DNA of 64,000 nt from Bacteroidota bacterium (GTDB taxonomy: Bacteria; Bacteroidota; Bacteroidia; B-17B0; Aurantibacillaceae), in the NCBI GenBank assembly GCA_013697245.1, contig JACCXH010000022.1:46308-110307 (forward strand), read 5' to 3'. Positions 57,115-64,000 of the stretch are shown one piece after another. The position numbers and the translations under genes were made by a program. The stretch's first letter is position 1, and the number at the start of each line of letters is the position of its first letter. Under the pieces are notes generated by a model. The model saw only the letters and a program-made list of their open reading frames with translations, was not told where the DNA came from and made no database searches.

Positions 57115-57462
57115 TTATTGAGAGAATCTTTTCTTTAAGATCACTTTTTGAAGAATACGTTTAATTATTAATTCTGATAAAACTTCTTCAAATGAAAGAT
57201 CTTTATTTTTTGCTGCGTACTTTTTTATTTCTATTTCGCTAATATCAATACGATACAATAAAGCCGAAAGCTGCGAGCCATTCTTTAATAAAGGCTGCAA
57301 CTCGCCTTGTATCGTAGCTTTTAAAGGTTCCATATCAATTGGTAGTTCATTCGTAAACTCTGTATCCAAACTGCAACTGCTAAAATCTTTTTTTAACTGG
57401 CGTTTAAACAGATCAAACAAATTTTCCTGTACCAGATAATTATTTACATCTAATTCTTCCAT
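57115..57462 (-). CDS. Conserved small protein of unknown function
   Basis: 115 residues, hydrophilic and helical, without signal peptide or motif I recognise: QENLFDLFKRQLKKDFSSCSLDTEFTNELPID, LYRIDISEIEIKKYAAKNKDLSFEEVLSELIIKRILQKVILKKRFS. It sits 2 bp from each neighbour (ferredoxin upstream, GNAT downstream), so it is surely cotranscribed. Confidence 0.75.
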   Translation of the reverse strand: MEELDVNNYLVQENLFDLFKRQLKKDFSSCSLDTEFTNELPIDMEPLKATIQGELQPLLKNGSQLSALLYRIDISEIEIKKYAAKNKDLSFEEVLSELIIKRILQKVILKKRFSQ

Positions 57463-57464
57463 AA

Positions 57465-57773
57465 TTACTGTTTTAATAATAAACGTTCAATAATTTTTTT
57501 ATTAATAATATGTGATTCAATAATTTCTTTTACATCCGTTTTTTCAACACCAACATAAAATGTTCCTTCCGGGTAAATTGCCACAGTTGGGCCAAAATCG
57601 CAAATACCCAGGCAGCCGCTTTTATTGGCACGGGTTTTTAAATTTACATTAAGGTCTTTTAGCTGTTTTTTAAATTCGCCAACCAATTCTAGTCCATGTG
57701 TTTCGCCGCAGCTTAATTTTTCGGTACCGCTGCGTTGATTGTTACAAACAAAAATATGAATATCGTAAACCAT
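57465..57773 (-). CDS. Thioredoxin-like [2Fe-2S] ferredoxin
   Basis: 102 residues from ATG 57773; a longer frame overlapping the divergent epimerase gene is rejected. The four cluster cysteines are spaced as in the thioredoxin-like 2Fe-2S family: HIFVCNNQRSG, KLSCGETHG, and RANKSGCLGICDFGPTVAIYPEGTFYVGVEKTDVKEII. It likely carries electrons, perhaps for a (de)hydrogenation; no partner is nearby. First gene of the ferredoxin, unknown, GNAT unit. Divergent from the epimerase gene with 37 bp between starts. Confidence 0.9.
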   Translation of the reverse strand: MVYDIHIFVCNNQRSGTEKLSCGETHGLELVGEFKKQLKDLNVNLKTRANKSGCLGICDFGPTVAIYPEGTFYVGVEKTDVKEIIESHIINKKIIERLLLKQ

Positions 57774-57798
57774 AAACTTTTTATTAATTGTATTGTTA

Positions 57799-57806
57799 TA
57801 TATTTG
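57799..57806 (+). promoter_or_regulatory. -7 element of the TIGR01777-like gene
   Basis: TATATTTG, exact TAnnTTTG, then ATCC and the ATG at 57811. Predicts a leaderless transcript. Confidence 0.55.
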
Positions 57807-57810
57807 ATCC

Positions 57811-58716
57811 ATGGCAAATATATTAATTACCGGCGGAAGTGGTTTAGTTGGCAAGGCAATTTCTGAATTGTTATTAAAAAATAATCACCAACCAGTTTGG
57901 CTAAGTCGAGAAGAAGGCAAATATAAAAGCATTAAAAAGTTTAAGTGGGATGTTTCTAGAAATTATATTGATGAGAACGCCTTTGAAGGTGTTGAAAGTG
58001 TTATTCATTTAGCAGGTGCCGGCATTGCTGATAATCGGTGGACAACCGCTTATAAAAAAGAAATTATTGATTCGCGCGTAAAAAGCAGCGAGTTGCTGTT
58101 TAATTATATTTCTAAAAACAAGTTCCCTATTAAAACCCTGGTTGGCAGCAGTGCTATGGGCTATTACGGTGCTACGCAAAGCGAAAAAATATTTACCGAA
58201 ACGGATGGCCCCGGGAATGATTTTTTAGCAGAAACCTGTGTGCTGTGGGAGAAAAGCTATCAGCCCTTTATTGATGCGGGTATTCGTACCTCTATTATTA
58301 GAACCGGTGTGGTTATAAGCAAAACCGGTGGTGCTTATGTTAAAATGGCGCCGGCTTTTAAATTAGGGTTTGGCGCTGGTTTAGCAAGTGGTAAACAGGC
58401 ATTTCAATGGATTCATATTAATGATATCGCATCCATCTTCCAATATGCATTGCTAAACACAACTATTAATGGCATCTATAATGGTGTTGGCTCAGAATTG
58501 ATCGATAACAAAAATTTTTCCAAACAATTGGCTAAAAGTCTTCATAAACCATTTTTTGCACCTAATTTGCCGGGCTTTCTTTTAAAAATTTTTATGGGAG
58601 AAAGTGCTGTAATTATTACCGAAGGTGTAAAGATCAGTAATAAAAAAATAAAGGATAGCGGCTTTAAATTTGAGTTTGAAACAGCAGAAGCTGCATTAAA
58701 AGATCTTGCAAGTTGA
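57811..58716 (+). CDS. TIGR01777 family NAD(P)-dependent epimerase/dehydratase-like protein (YfcH-like)
   Basis: 301 residues. Rossmann motif NILITGGSGLVGKAISELLLKN (GxxGxxG), ESVIHLAGAGIADNRWTTAYKKEIIDSRVKSSELL, LVGSSAMGYYGATQSEKIFTETDGPGNDFLAETCVLWEKSY, IIRTGVVISKTGGAYVKMAPAFKLGFGAGLASGKQAFQWIHINDIASIFQYAL, and FSKQLAKSLHKPFFAPNLPGFLLKIFMGE. It belongs to the extended SDR group near the SulA/YfcH proteins, whose substrate is unknown. Confidence 0.92.
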   Translation: MANILITGGSGLVGKAISELLLKNNHQPVWLSREEGKYKSIKKFKWDVSRNYIDENAFEGVESVIHLAGAGIADNRWTTAYKKEIIDSRVKSSELLFNYISKNKFPIKTLVGSSAMGYYGATQSEKIFTETDGPGNDFLAETCVLWEKSYQPFIDAGIRTSIIRTGVVISKTGGAYVKMAPAFKLGFGAGLASGKQAFQWIHINDIASIFQYALLNTTINGIYNGVGSELIDNKNFSKQLAKSLHKPFFAPNLPGFLLKIFMGESAVIITEGVKISNKKIKDSGFKFEFETAEAALKDLAS

Positions 58717-58821
58717 TACAATAAACTTCATTCTACCGCTATGGCACGGCAAACCTTTTGAGTGCCGTTTTAGTCGCATTAAATATTCATAAAATCTTAA
58801 AGAAAATTTTCTTTTGTCGCG

Positions 58822-58865
58822 CAAAAGTAACCAATCCCGTTAGCTATTGGGGTTGGTACTTTTTG
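58822..58865. repeat. Palindromic intergenic repeat
   Basis: CAAAAGTAACCAATCCC (58822-58838) and GGGGTTGGTACTTTTTG (58849-58865) are imperfect inverted repeats around TAGCTAT. It lies in the 225-bp gap between the epimerase and birA; a short ORF across it (58758-58958) is a by-product of the repeat. Confidence 0.6.
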
Positions 58866-58941
58866 ATCAAGCAAAAAAAAAGACGCTTAAACTATTTAAG
58901 ATATTACCCAAATTTTCTTTCCAAAAAAATGATCAAAACGA

Positions 58942-59700
58942 TCAATATAACCACTTAACCTGCTTTACATCAAAAAAATAAGATTGCTCATGCTTATTTT
59001 TTAACCACAACAATCCTTCCTCACTTACGCCCTGAACGAACATTGTTTGTGCAACGCCTTCTATTTCAAAATCCATCCAGTTATTTAACCTGAAAAAGTG
59101 TTTTAAATAGTTTTCTTTTATACCGTTTACCTTATTATTTTTTAGTTCTAAATAATATTTCTCAAAATATTTACAAAATAAGCCTAACAACTCATTTACC
59201 TCAAAATGCTTATTTAGCAATACTTTTAGAGATGTGGCGTTAAAAAGCTCATCAAAGATCGTTTGATTGATGTTTAAGCCAAGCCCAACAACACTCCAAC
59301 TCAATTGAGTATTTATAACATTATTTTCTATTAATATCCCGGCTATCTTCTGTTTATTCACCAATATGTCATTTGGCCATTTAATTTTTATGTCAAATTG
59401 GCTACTGTCCAATAATTCAGCCAATGCGTCATAGCAGGCCAATGCTGCAATCTGATATAAATAATGTTGGTTTTTTAACTGTAAAAAAGTTGGTTTTATA
59501 ATTAACGATGCCGTTAAATTACTTGTCTTTTCAGCTATCCACAAGCTTCCGCGCTGTCCTCTGCCATTCGTTTGCTCTGCCGCATGCACCACAGTACCTT
59601 CGGCAAGGTTAACGTTCTTTAACATCTCTATGGCATAAGAATTGGTACTATTAACCAACGGTAAAAAAATAAGATTTCTGCCAATAAATAATGTTTCCAT
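58942..59700 (-). CDS. birA: Biotin-[acetyl-CoA-carboxylase] ligase
   Basis: 252 residues. Catalytic domain motifs: LPLVNSTNSYAIEML, VVHAAEQTNGRGQRGSLWIAEKTSNLTASLIIKP (GRGQRG biotinyl-AMP loop), IKIKWPNDILVNKQKIAGILIEN, VVGLGLNINQ. No N-terminal DNA-binding helix-turn-helix, so a ligase without repressor function. Divergent from rsfS, the arrangement common in Bacteroidota. Confidence 0.95.
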   Translation of the reverse strand: METLFIGRNLIFLPLVNSTNSYAIEMLKNVNLAEGTVVHAAEQTNGRGQRGSLWIAEKTSNLTASLIIKPTFLQLKNQHYLYQIAALACYDALAELLDSSQFDIKIKWPNDILVNKQKIAGILIENNVINTQLSWSVVGLGLNINQTIFDELFNATSLKVLLNKHFEVNELLGLFCKYFEKYYLELKNNKVNGIKENYLKHFFRLNNWMDFEIEGVAQTMFVQGVSEEGLLWLKNKHEQSYFFDVKQVKWLY

Positions 59701-59779
59701 TAAACCAAATAAGATTAAATTTGTTGTTTAGTGTAAACCTAGTAAATTTAATTAAAAGTTAAGCGACAAATAACATTTT

Positions 59780-60439
59780 ATGGCCAAAATTCCGGTTAAA
59801 AAAGCAGCAGCAAAAAAAACAACAAAACCTGCCGTTGCAAAAAAAGAAACTTCTAAAACTGCTCCTGCCAAAAAGGTTGTTGCTAAAAAAACCGTTAAGG
59901 CAAAGCTTGGCTTTGCGGCTGCTGTTAAGAAAAAAAGCTCAAAGGCTAAAATTCCCGCAAAGAAAGTAATCAAGAAAAAGGTCATTACGCCCGAAGAAAG
60001 AGAATTTCGTGAAGCCAACCTTATTGCTAACTCTGAAAACAAAAAGAAAACAGGCAGTAGCACCAAACGCCCTAAGAAATCATCCACTCCAAAAGAAACA
60101 ACCAGCCTTTTAGATGCTATTGTAGAAGGAATGGAAGATAGAAAGGCAAAGAACATTACCATTTTAAATATAAGCAAACTCGATAACCGTGTTACTGATT
60201 ATTTTGTTATTTGCGATGCAGATAGTAAAACTCACGTTAACTCCATTGCCGATAGTGTTGAAGATATGGTTATTAAATTAACCAACGAAAAAGCATACCA
60301 TGCCGAAGGGCACCAAAACAGCGAGTGGATCTTAATTGATTACATTAACATTGTGGTGCATGTATTTTTGCGCGAAACCCGCGAATTTTACAATATTGAA
60401 GGGCTTTGGGGCGATGCTGAAATAACTACCATTAATTAA
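59780..60439 (+). CDS. rsfS: Ribosomal silencing factor RsfS with a lysine/alanine-rich N-terminal extension
   Basis: 219 residues, nearly twice the usual ~115. Residues about 107-219 are the RsfS domain: TTSLLDAIVEGMEDRKAKNITILNISKLDNRVTDYFVICDADSKTHVNSIADSVEDMV, AYHAEGHQNSEWILIDYINIVVHVFLRETREFYNIEGLWGDAE. It binds ribosomal protein uL14 and blocks subunit joining. Residues 1-105 are a histone-H1-like tail of KKAAAK, PAKK and KKTVKAK repeats, then KVITPEEREFREANL and a lysine/serine segment. No upstream in-frame start within the domain removes the tail. 25 bp before ftsH. Confidence 0.93.
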   Translation: MAKIPVKKAAAKKTTKPAVAKKETSKTAPAKKVVAKKTVKAKLGFAAAVKKKSSKAKIPAKKVIKKKVITPEEREFREANLIANSENKKKTGSSTKRPKKSSTPKETTSLLDAIVEGMEDRKAKNITILNISKLDNRVTDYFVICDADSKTHVNSIADSVEDMVIKLTNEKAYHAEGHQNSEWILIDYINIVVHVFLRETREFYNIEGLWGDAEITTIN

Positions 60440-60463
60440 AATTTTACATAGATAGAACCTAAG

Positions 60464-62581
60464 ATGAGCGACGAACAAAATACAGAACCTACGCAGAACG
60501 ATACGAATAATAAATCCAGCTCGTCTGAAGAGGAGAGAAAAAAACAATTTGAGCGCATGAAAGAAAAATTCAGTCGCCCAAACTCCAATTTTGGAGGCAA
60601 CAAAGGTGGCAACAGCGGCAATAATTTTTATTGGATCTATGGTGTTGTGATAGCGGTATTATTATTTATTGTTTTTTACGGCAATGGTTTTACACCAAAA
60701 TTGCAGGAAATTAGCCAGGGTAAATTTTATCAGGATATGCTTGCAAAAGGCGATGTAAAAGAAGTTGTCATTGTAAATAAAACAATTGCCAGAATCTTTA
60801 TTGATCCGGATACTACTGCAACTGCAAACCGTTACAAAGATCCTAAAACTGCGCGCGCATTATTCCCTGATAAAAATTACAAAGGCCCGCATTTTTATAT
60901 TACTGTTCCATCTATTGATAATTTAATGCTGGGTATGGAAAAAGTGCAGAACGAAGCCGGCATCCCAAAAGAAAAACAGGTATTTGCCCGCAGTATTGAA
61001 GAGACCAACTGGATGAGCGATCAACTACCATGGTTATTACCAATATTAATTATGGTAGTGCTTTGGATAGTGATGATGCGCCGAATGGGTGGTGGCGGTG
61101 GAAGCGGCGGACCAGGCCAGATCTTTAATATCGGAAAATCGAAGGCAACTTTATTTGATAAAGATTCTAATGTGAACATTACTTTTAATGATGTGGCCGG
61201 TTTAGATGGCGCAAAAATGGAAGTAATGGAAATCGTTGATTTTTTAAAGAATCCAAAAAAATATACTGATCTGGGAGCAAAAATTCCTAAAGGCGCTTTA
61301 TTGGTTGGCCCCCCGGGTACCGGTAAAACCTTATTGGCTAAAGCTGTTGCAGGCGAAGCAAAGGTTCCTTTCTTTTCATTAAGCGGATCTGATTTTGTGG
61401 AAATGTTTGTGGGTGTTGGTGCAAGCCGTGTACGTGACCTATTTAAACAAGCAAAAGAAAAAGCGCCTTGTATCATCTTTATTGATGAGATAGATGCTAT
61501 TGGCCGTGCGCGTGGCAAAAATGCTGCAGCCGGCGGAAACGATGAACGTGAGAATACCTTAAATCAATTACTGACTGAGATGGATGGTTTTGGAACCAAC
61601 AGCGGTGTAATTATTTTAGCAGCAACCAACCGTGCCGATATCTTAGACAGGGCTTTAATGCGCGCCGGCCGTTTTGACCGACAAATTTATGTTGACATGC
61701 CTGATCTAAATGAGCGTAAAGAAATTTTCCAGGTGCATTTAAAGAAAATTAAAATTGACGAGAGTGTACAAATAGATTTCTTAGCGAAACAAACGCCCGG
61801 TTTTAGCGGTGCGGATATTGCTAATATTTGTAACGAAGCCGCTTTAATTGCAGCCCGTTCAAATAAAAAAATGGTGCAGAAACAAGATTTTTTAGATGCA
61901 GTAGATAGAATTATTGCAGGTTTAGAAAAGAAAAATAAAATTATAACTCCGCAAGAGAAACGTGTCATTGCTTTTCACGAAGCAGGCCACGCTACTGTAA
62001 GCTGGATGCTGGAACATGCCAGCCCATTGGTAAAAGTAACCATTGTACCACGCGGTCGCTCTTTAGGTGCTGCCTGGTATTTACCGGAAGAAAGGCAAAT
62101 AACTACTACCGAACAAATAATGGATGAGATGTGCGCTGCTTTAGGCGGACGCGCAGCAGAAGAAATTGTTTTTGGTAAAGTAAGTACAGGGGCTTTAAGC
62201 GATCTTGAAAAAATAACCAAACAAGCTTATGCCTGTATTGTGTATTACGGTTTAAATGATAAGATCGGTAACATAAGTTATTACGATAGTTCAGGGCAAG
62301 GCGATTATACCTTTAGCAAACCTTATAGCGAAAGCACTGCGAAAACAATTGATGAAGAGGTGAAGAAAATGACCGACATTGCTTATGCCAAAACAAAACA
62401 GATCTTAATAAGCAATAAAGATAAATTGACTTTACTCGCCCAAAAATTATTAGAGAAAGAAGTTATCTTTAAAGAAGACCTTGAAGAGATCTTTGGTAAA
62501 CGCCCTTTTGATAAGCCGGAAGAAATTGTAGTTCCAAAACTGGAAACTGTTATAGCTCCACCAAAAATAGATTCTTTATAA
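60464..62581 (+). CDS. ftsH: ATP-dependent zinc metalloprotease FtsH
   Basis: 705 residues. TM1 near 55-75 ([19 protein letters not shown]) and TM2 near 190-210 ([18 protein letters not shown]) flank a periplasmic domain; a glycine-rich linker follows. AAA+ domain: Walker A GPPGTGKT (near 282), Walker [12 protein letters not shown], second region of homology [13 protein letters not shown]. Zinc protease motif HEAGH near 505 with the third ligand Glu/Asp in SDLEKIT. It degrades membrane and short-lived proteins, including LpxC. Directly follows rsfS. A hydrophilic N-terminal tail of ~50 residues with a glycine/asparagine run is unusually long. Confidence 0.97.
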   Translation: MSDEQNTEPTQNDTNNKSSSSEEERKKQFERMKEKFSRPNSNFGGNKGGNSGNNFYWIYGVVIAVLLFIVFYGNGFTPKLQEISQGKFYQDMLAKGDVKEVVIVNKTIARIFIDPDTTATANRYKDPKTARALFPDKNYKGPHFYITVPSIDNLMLGMEKVQNEAGIPKEKQVFARSIEETNWMSDQLPWLLPILIMVVLWIVMMRRMGGGGGSGGPGQIFNIGKSKATLFDKDSNVNITFNDVAGLDGAKMEVMEIVDFLKNPKKYTDLGAKIPKGALLVGPPGTGKTLLAKAVAGEAKVPFFSLSGSDFVEMFVGVGASRVRDLFKQAKEKAPCIIFIDEIDAIGRARGKNAAAGGNDERENTLNQLLTEMDGFGTNSGVIILAATNRADILDRALMRAGRFDRQIYVDMPDLNERKEIFQVHLKKIKIDESVQIDFLAKQTPGFSGADIANICNEAALIAARSNKKMVQKQDFLDAVDRIIAGLEKKNKIITPQEKRVIAFHEAGHATVSWMLEHASPLVKVTIVPRGRSLGAAWYLPEERQITTTEQIMDEMCAALGGRAAEEIVFGKVSTGALSDLEKITKQAYACIVYYGLNDKIGNISYYDSSGQGDYTFSKPYSESTAKTIDEEVKKMTDIAYAKTKQILISNKDKLTLLAQKLLEKEVIFKEDLEEIFGKRPFDKPEEIVVPKLETVIAPPKIDSL

Positions 62582-62596
62582 AATTCTAATTAAATT

Positions 62597-62629
62597 AAAA
62601 ATGCGAACTAGAAATGGTTCGCATTTTTT
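62597..62629 (+). terminator. Terminator after ftsH
   Basis: AAAAATGCGAAC (62597-62608), 8-nt loop, GTTCGCATTTTT (62617-62628) and a T-run. It starts 15 bp after the ftsH stop. Confidence 0.85.
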
Positions 62630-62736
62630 GTTTAAACCTATCCAAATGTATATCTTTTATAATACCTTCAAACAAATTGCAATTTCGATTGTTACACAAA
62701 TAAGATATAGACATTAACATTAAATAAAAGTATAAA

Positions 62737-62958
62737 ATGAGCAAATTTAAAAAAGGTGATTTCGTTAAATGGTTAATTGGCGACGATTCACAATACACGA
62801 TCGTAGCAACAAAAGAAGATCATCACATCAACGAAAAAGGTGAGAAAATAGAAATAGAACACGGCAATGATTTTTTAATTGTAAAAACACCTATTGAAGA
62901 TGGTAAGTTTGGCGGTTTTCAGCATGTACCGGCACAACATTTGGAATTTTTTATTTAA
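62737..62958 (+). CDS. Small protein of unknown function
   Basis: 73 residues, acidic/basic mix with beta pattern: KFKKGDFVKWLIGDDSQYTIVATKEDHHINEKGEKIEIEHGNDFLIVKTPIEDGKFGGFQHVPAQHLEFFI. The KxGDxVKW opening and the later strand order look like a small SH3-like barrel of the DUF2158/YodC type, a weak resemblance. Codon use looks real and it has its own upstream region after the ftsH terminator. Confidence 0.65.
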   Translation: MSKFKKGDFVKWLIGDDSQYTIVATKEDHHINEKGEKIEIEHGNDFLIVKTPIEDGKFGGFQHVPAQHLEFFI

Positions 62959-63001
62959 AAATTTAAGCGCATATTAAAAAGGCGAACTTCTAAAATTTCT
63001 C

Positions 63002-63271
63002 CTACATAAAAAAAGTACTTAGTAAACCAAGCAATATCAAGAAATGAATTGCCGTTAAAATAAAATAGCTTTTGCTTTTTTTAATGCCTTTGTAACTACT
63101 TATGCCTATAAGTGCAACAATAACAAACACTAATAAAATAACTGCAACACTTCCTAAGCCCCAGCCTCCATCCTGAGCACCGGGAGATAATAAGTTTAAA
63201 ACATAAATAATAATAAATGAGGCAATGTAAAAAATAAGGGTGGCTATGTATTTATTCATATTTAAATTCAT
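63002..63271 (-). CDS. Small membrane protein of unknown function
   Basis: 89 residues with three predicted TM helices (YIATLIFYIASFIIIYVLNLL, GSVAVILLVFVIVALIGI, YFILTAIHFLILLGLLSTFF). No family recognised. Its ATG overlaps the stop of the gene upstream (TAATG), so the two are translationally coupled. Confidence 0.65.
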   Translation of the reverse strand: MNLNMNKYIATLIFYIASFIIIYVLNLLSPGAQDGGWGLGSVAVILLVFVIVALIGISSYKGIKKSKSYFILTAIHFLILLGLLSTFFM

Positions 63272-63585
63272 TATTCCCTAACATCTGTTTCCGATTGATC
63301 AAAGGTCTTACTAAAGTCGCGCACCCTAGTGGTTTGATCGCCCGGCCCGCTTTGTATGTATTCTGCCCACATAATAATATCGCGTGGATCTATTTTTGCG
63401 GAGTCGATAAGGATCGTTAATTTTTTGATATCTCTATCCGCTAAAAATATAATACAACGTATTATTCTTGGATCATTTAAATGCCTTGCGCTTGCAACGC
63501 CAGCATTAATATGTTCAAAAGCTTCTTGCGCTTGTACGCCAAAGTCTGTTTTTATTCTTTCTTGTATGTCGGGGATGTTTGTCAT
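63271..63585 (-). CDS. Small cytoplasmic protein of unknown function
   Basis: 104 residues from ATG 63585; a TTG at 63603 would overlap the promoter box and is rejected. Helical: IPDIQERIKTDFGVQAQEAFEHINAGVASARHLNDPRIIRCIIFLADRDIKKLTILIDSAKIDPRDIIMWAEYI. RIIRCIIFLADRDIKKL is conserved-looking, but I cannot name the family. Coupled to the small membrane protein downstream. Confidence 0.65.
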   Translation of the reverse strand: MTNIPDIQERIKTDFGVQAQEAFEHINAGVASARHLNDPRIIRCIIFLADRDIKKLTILIDSAKIDPRDIIMWAEYIQSGPGDQTTRVRDFSKTFDQSETDVRE

Positions 63586-63590
63586 CTTTT

Positions 63591-63598
63591 CAAATGTA
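63591..63598 (-). promoter_or_regulatory. -7 element of the two small-protein operon
   Basis: TACATTTG on the minus strand, exact TAnnTTTG, 5 nt before the ATG at 63585. No clear -33 box. Confidence 0.5.
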
Positions 63599-63804
63599 AA
63601 CAAAATTATTTATTTCCTCCTCCGCTTTCCCGAACTCCATTTTACTTCACAAAACCTTTGGAGGAGGAATTTATATTTTATAACTAATTGATAATTAAAT
63701 ATTTGTGATTGTTTATTTTTACTACATACATCATTACATACAGTATCATGTTTATAGTGTGTGTAACATCCTTATTTTCGTTTACTACTTTTAACAAATC
63801 ATTA

Positions 63805-63931
63805 TGTGGATATTCTCATCTAATATAGGCCACCCATTCTCATTTATATTAGGCCAGTCATTCTCATCCAAAATAGGCCAGTCATTCTCATCCAAAATAG
63901 GCCAGTCGTTCTCATTTTAATTAGGCCACTT
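63805..63931. repeat. 24-bp tandem direct repeats, possible end of an IS21-like element
   Basis: ATTCTCAT or GTTCTCAT occurs at exactly 24-bp intervals (63812, 63836, 63860, 63884, 63908), each followed by a few variable bases and AATAGGCCAGTC or close variants. TGTGGATATTCTCATC at 63805 could be the outer end. The region from 63599 to the window edge has no gene otherwise: only AT-rich DNA. IS21-family elements carry such multiple repeats at their ends, but no transposase is in view. Confidence 0.6.
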
Positions 63932-64000
63932 TTTTGGGTTGTTTTGTAAAGCAAAAGTATAAACTATGTTGTTAATTCCGGTTTTTTATTTTTGGCTTCT

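Noticed and set aside
58758..58958. 66-residue ORF between the epimerase and birA
   Set aside because: It is a translation of a palindromic intergenic repeat, with no start signal or family match.
59780..60100. Lysine-rich stretch before RsfS as a separate histone-like gene
   Set aside because: It is in frame with RsfS without a stop, so one protein is the simplest reading.
62595..62798. 67-residue minus-strand ORF after ftsH
   Set aside because: It crosses the ftsH terminator and overlaps a better plus-strand gene.
63805..63931. 24-bp repeats as a CRISPR array
   Set aside because: The repeats are head to tail with only a few variable bases and no spacers of CRISPR length.

Overview
The window reads as AT-rich chromosomal DNA of a member of the Bacteroidota. 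The evidence is the gliding/type IX secretion protein GldM, two kinds of T9SS C-terminal sorting domain, Bacteroidota-style promoter elements (TAnnTTTG, sometimes with an upstream TTTG), YidD, and many SPI or SPII secreted proteins. I cannot resolve genus or order from the sequence. I saw no rRNA, tRNA, phage or CRISPR array.

Layout. 1-4801: a tandem array of at least four paralogous TPR/membrane/coiled-coil proteins, coupled by TTG starts, each ending where a SpoIIE-type phosphatase domain should begin. 4.8-13.2 kb: TatD, a T9SS cargo, a TetR regulator with a twin operator, an intact TPR-SpoIIE phosphatase, an exonuclease, IspH, XerD, a META-like protein and AroQ. 13.2-18.9 kb is accessory: a GIY-YIG gene embedded in REP-like hairpins, a YtxH protein, a palindromic MITE-like element, Sua5, a HigBA pair with twin operators, and an outer-membrane receptor flanked by an 18-bp inverted repeat. 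18.9-30.7 kb: an arginase-family enzyme, a lone gldM, RluA, thioredoxin-like, MbnP-like, YidD, FAH, LhgO, a DUF433/DUF5615 toxin-antitoxin pair, DapA, a phosphoribosyltransferase and a second PP2C phosphatase. 30.7-38 kb: surface polysaccharide genes (ligase, two Wzz-like proteins, flippase, GT4) and the Kdo transferase. 38.8-45.3 kb: a lipoprotein, an ABC ATPase, a RluF-like enzyme, yceI-marR and a large Ig/PKD T9SS protein. 45.3-49.9 kb: a glycosyltransferase/methyltransferase operon containing a methyltransferase-GT2 fusion. 49.9-64 kb: mostly housekeeping genes (ruvX, pfkA, fbp, birA, rsfS, ftsH) with small unknown genes, ending in a 24-bp tandem repeat that may be the end of an insertion sequence.

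How it works together. Two PP2C phosphatases plus catalytically headless TPR paralogs suggest a serine-phosphatase signalling network. The polysaccharide genes, GT/methyltransferase operon and WaaA serve the cell envelope; GldM belongs to the T9SS machinery that exports the two predicted cargos. RsfS-FtsH, RuvX, XerD, AroQ, DapA, IspH, PfkA and Fbp are core metabolism or maintenance.

The most interesting signals are: (1) the array of truncated phosphatase-type proteins; (2) nine genes with an exact TAnnTTTG box 3-6 nt before the start codon, suggesting widespread leaderless transcription; (3) the same inverted repeat (TATAGTT/AACTATA) placed 3 nt before the start codons of both gldM and the ytxH-like gene; (4) the GIY-YIG gene inside REP-like hairpins; (5) three MITE-like elements with conserved ends but different perfect internal palindromes.
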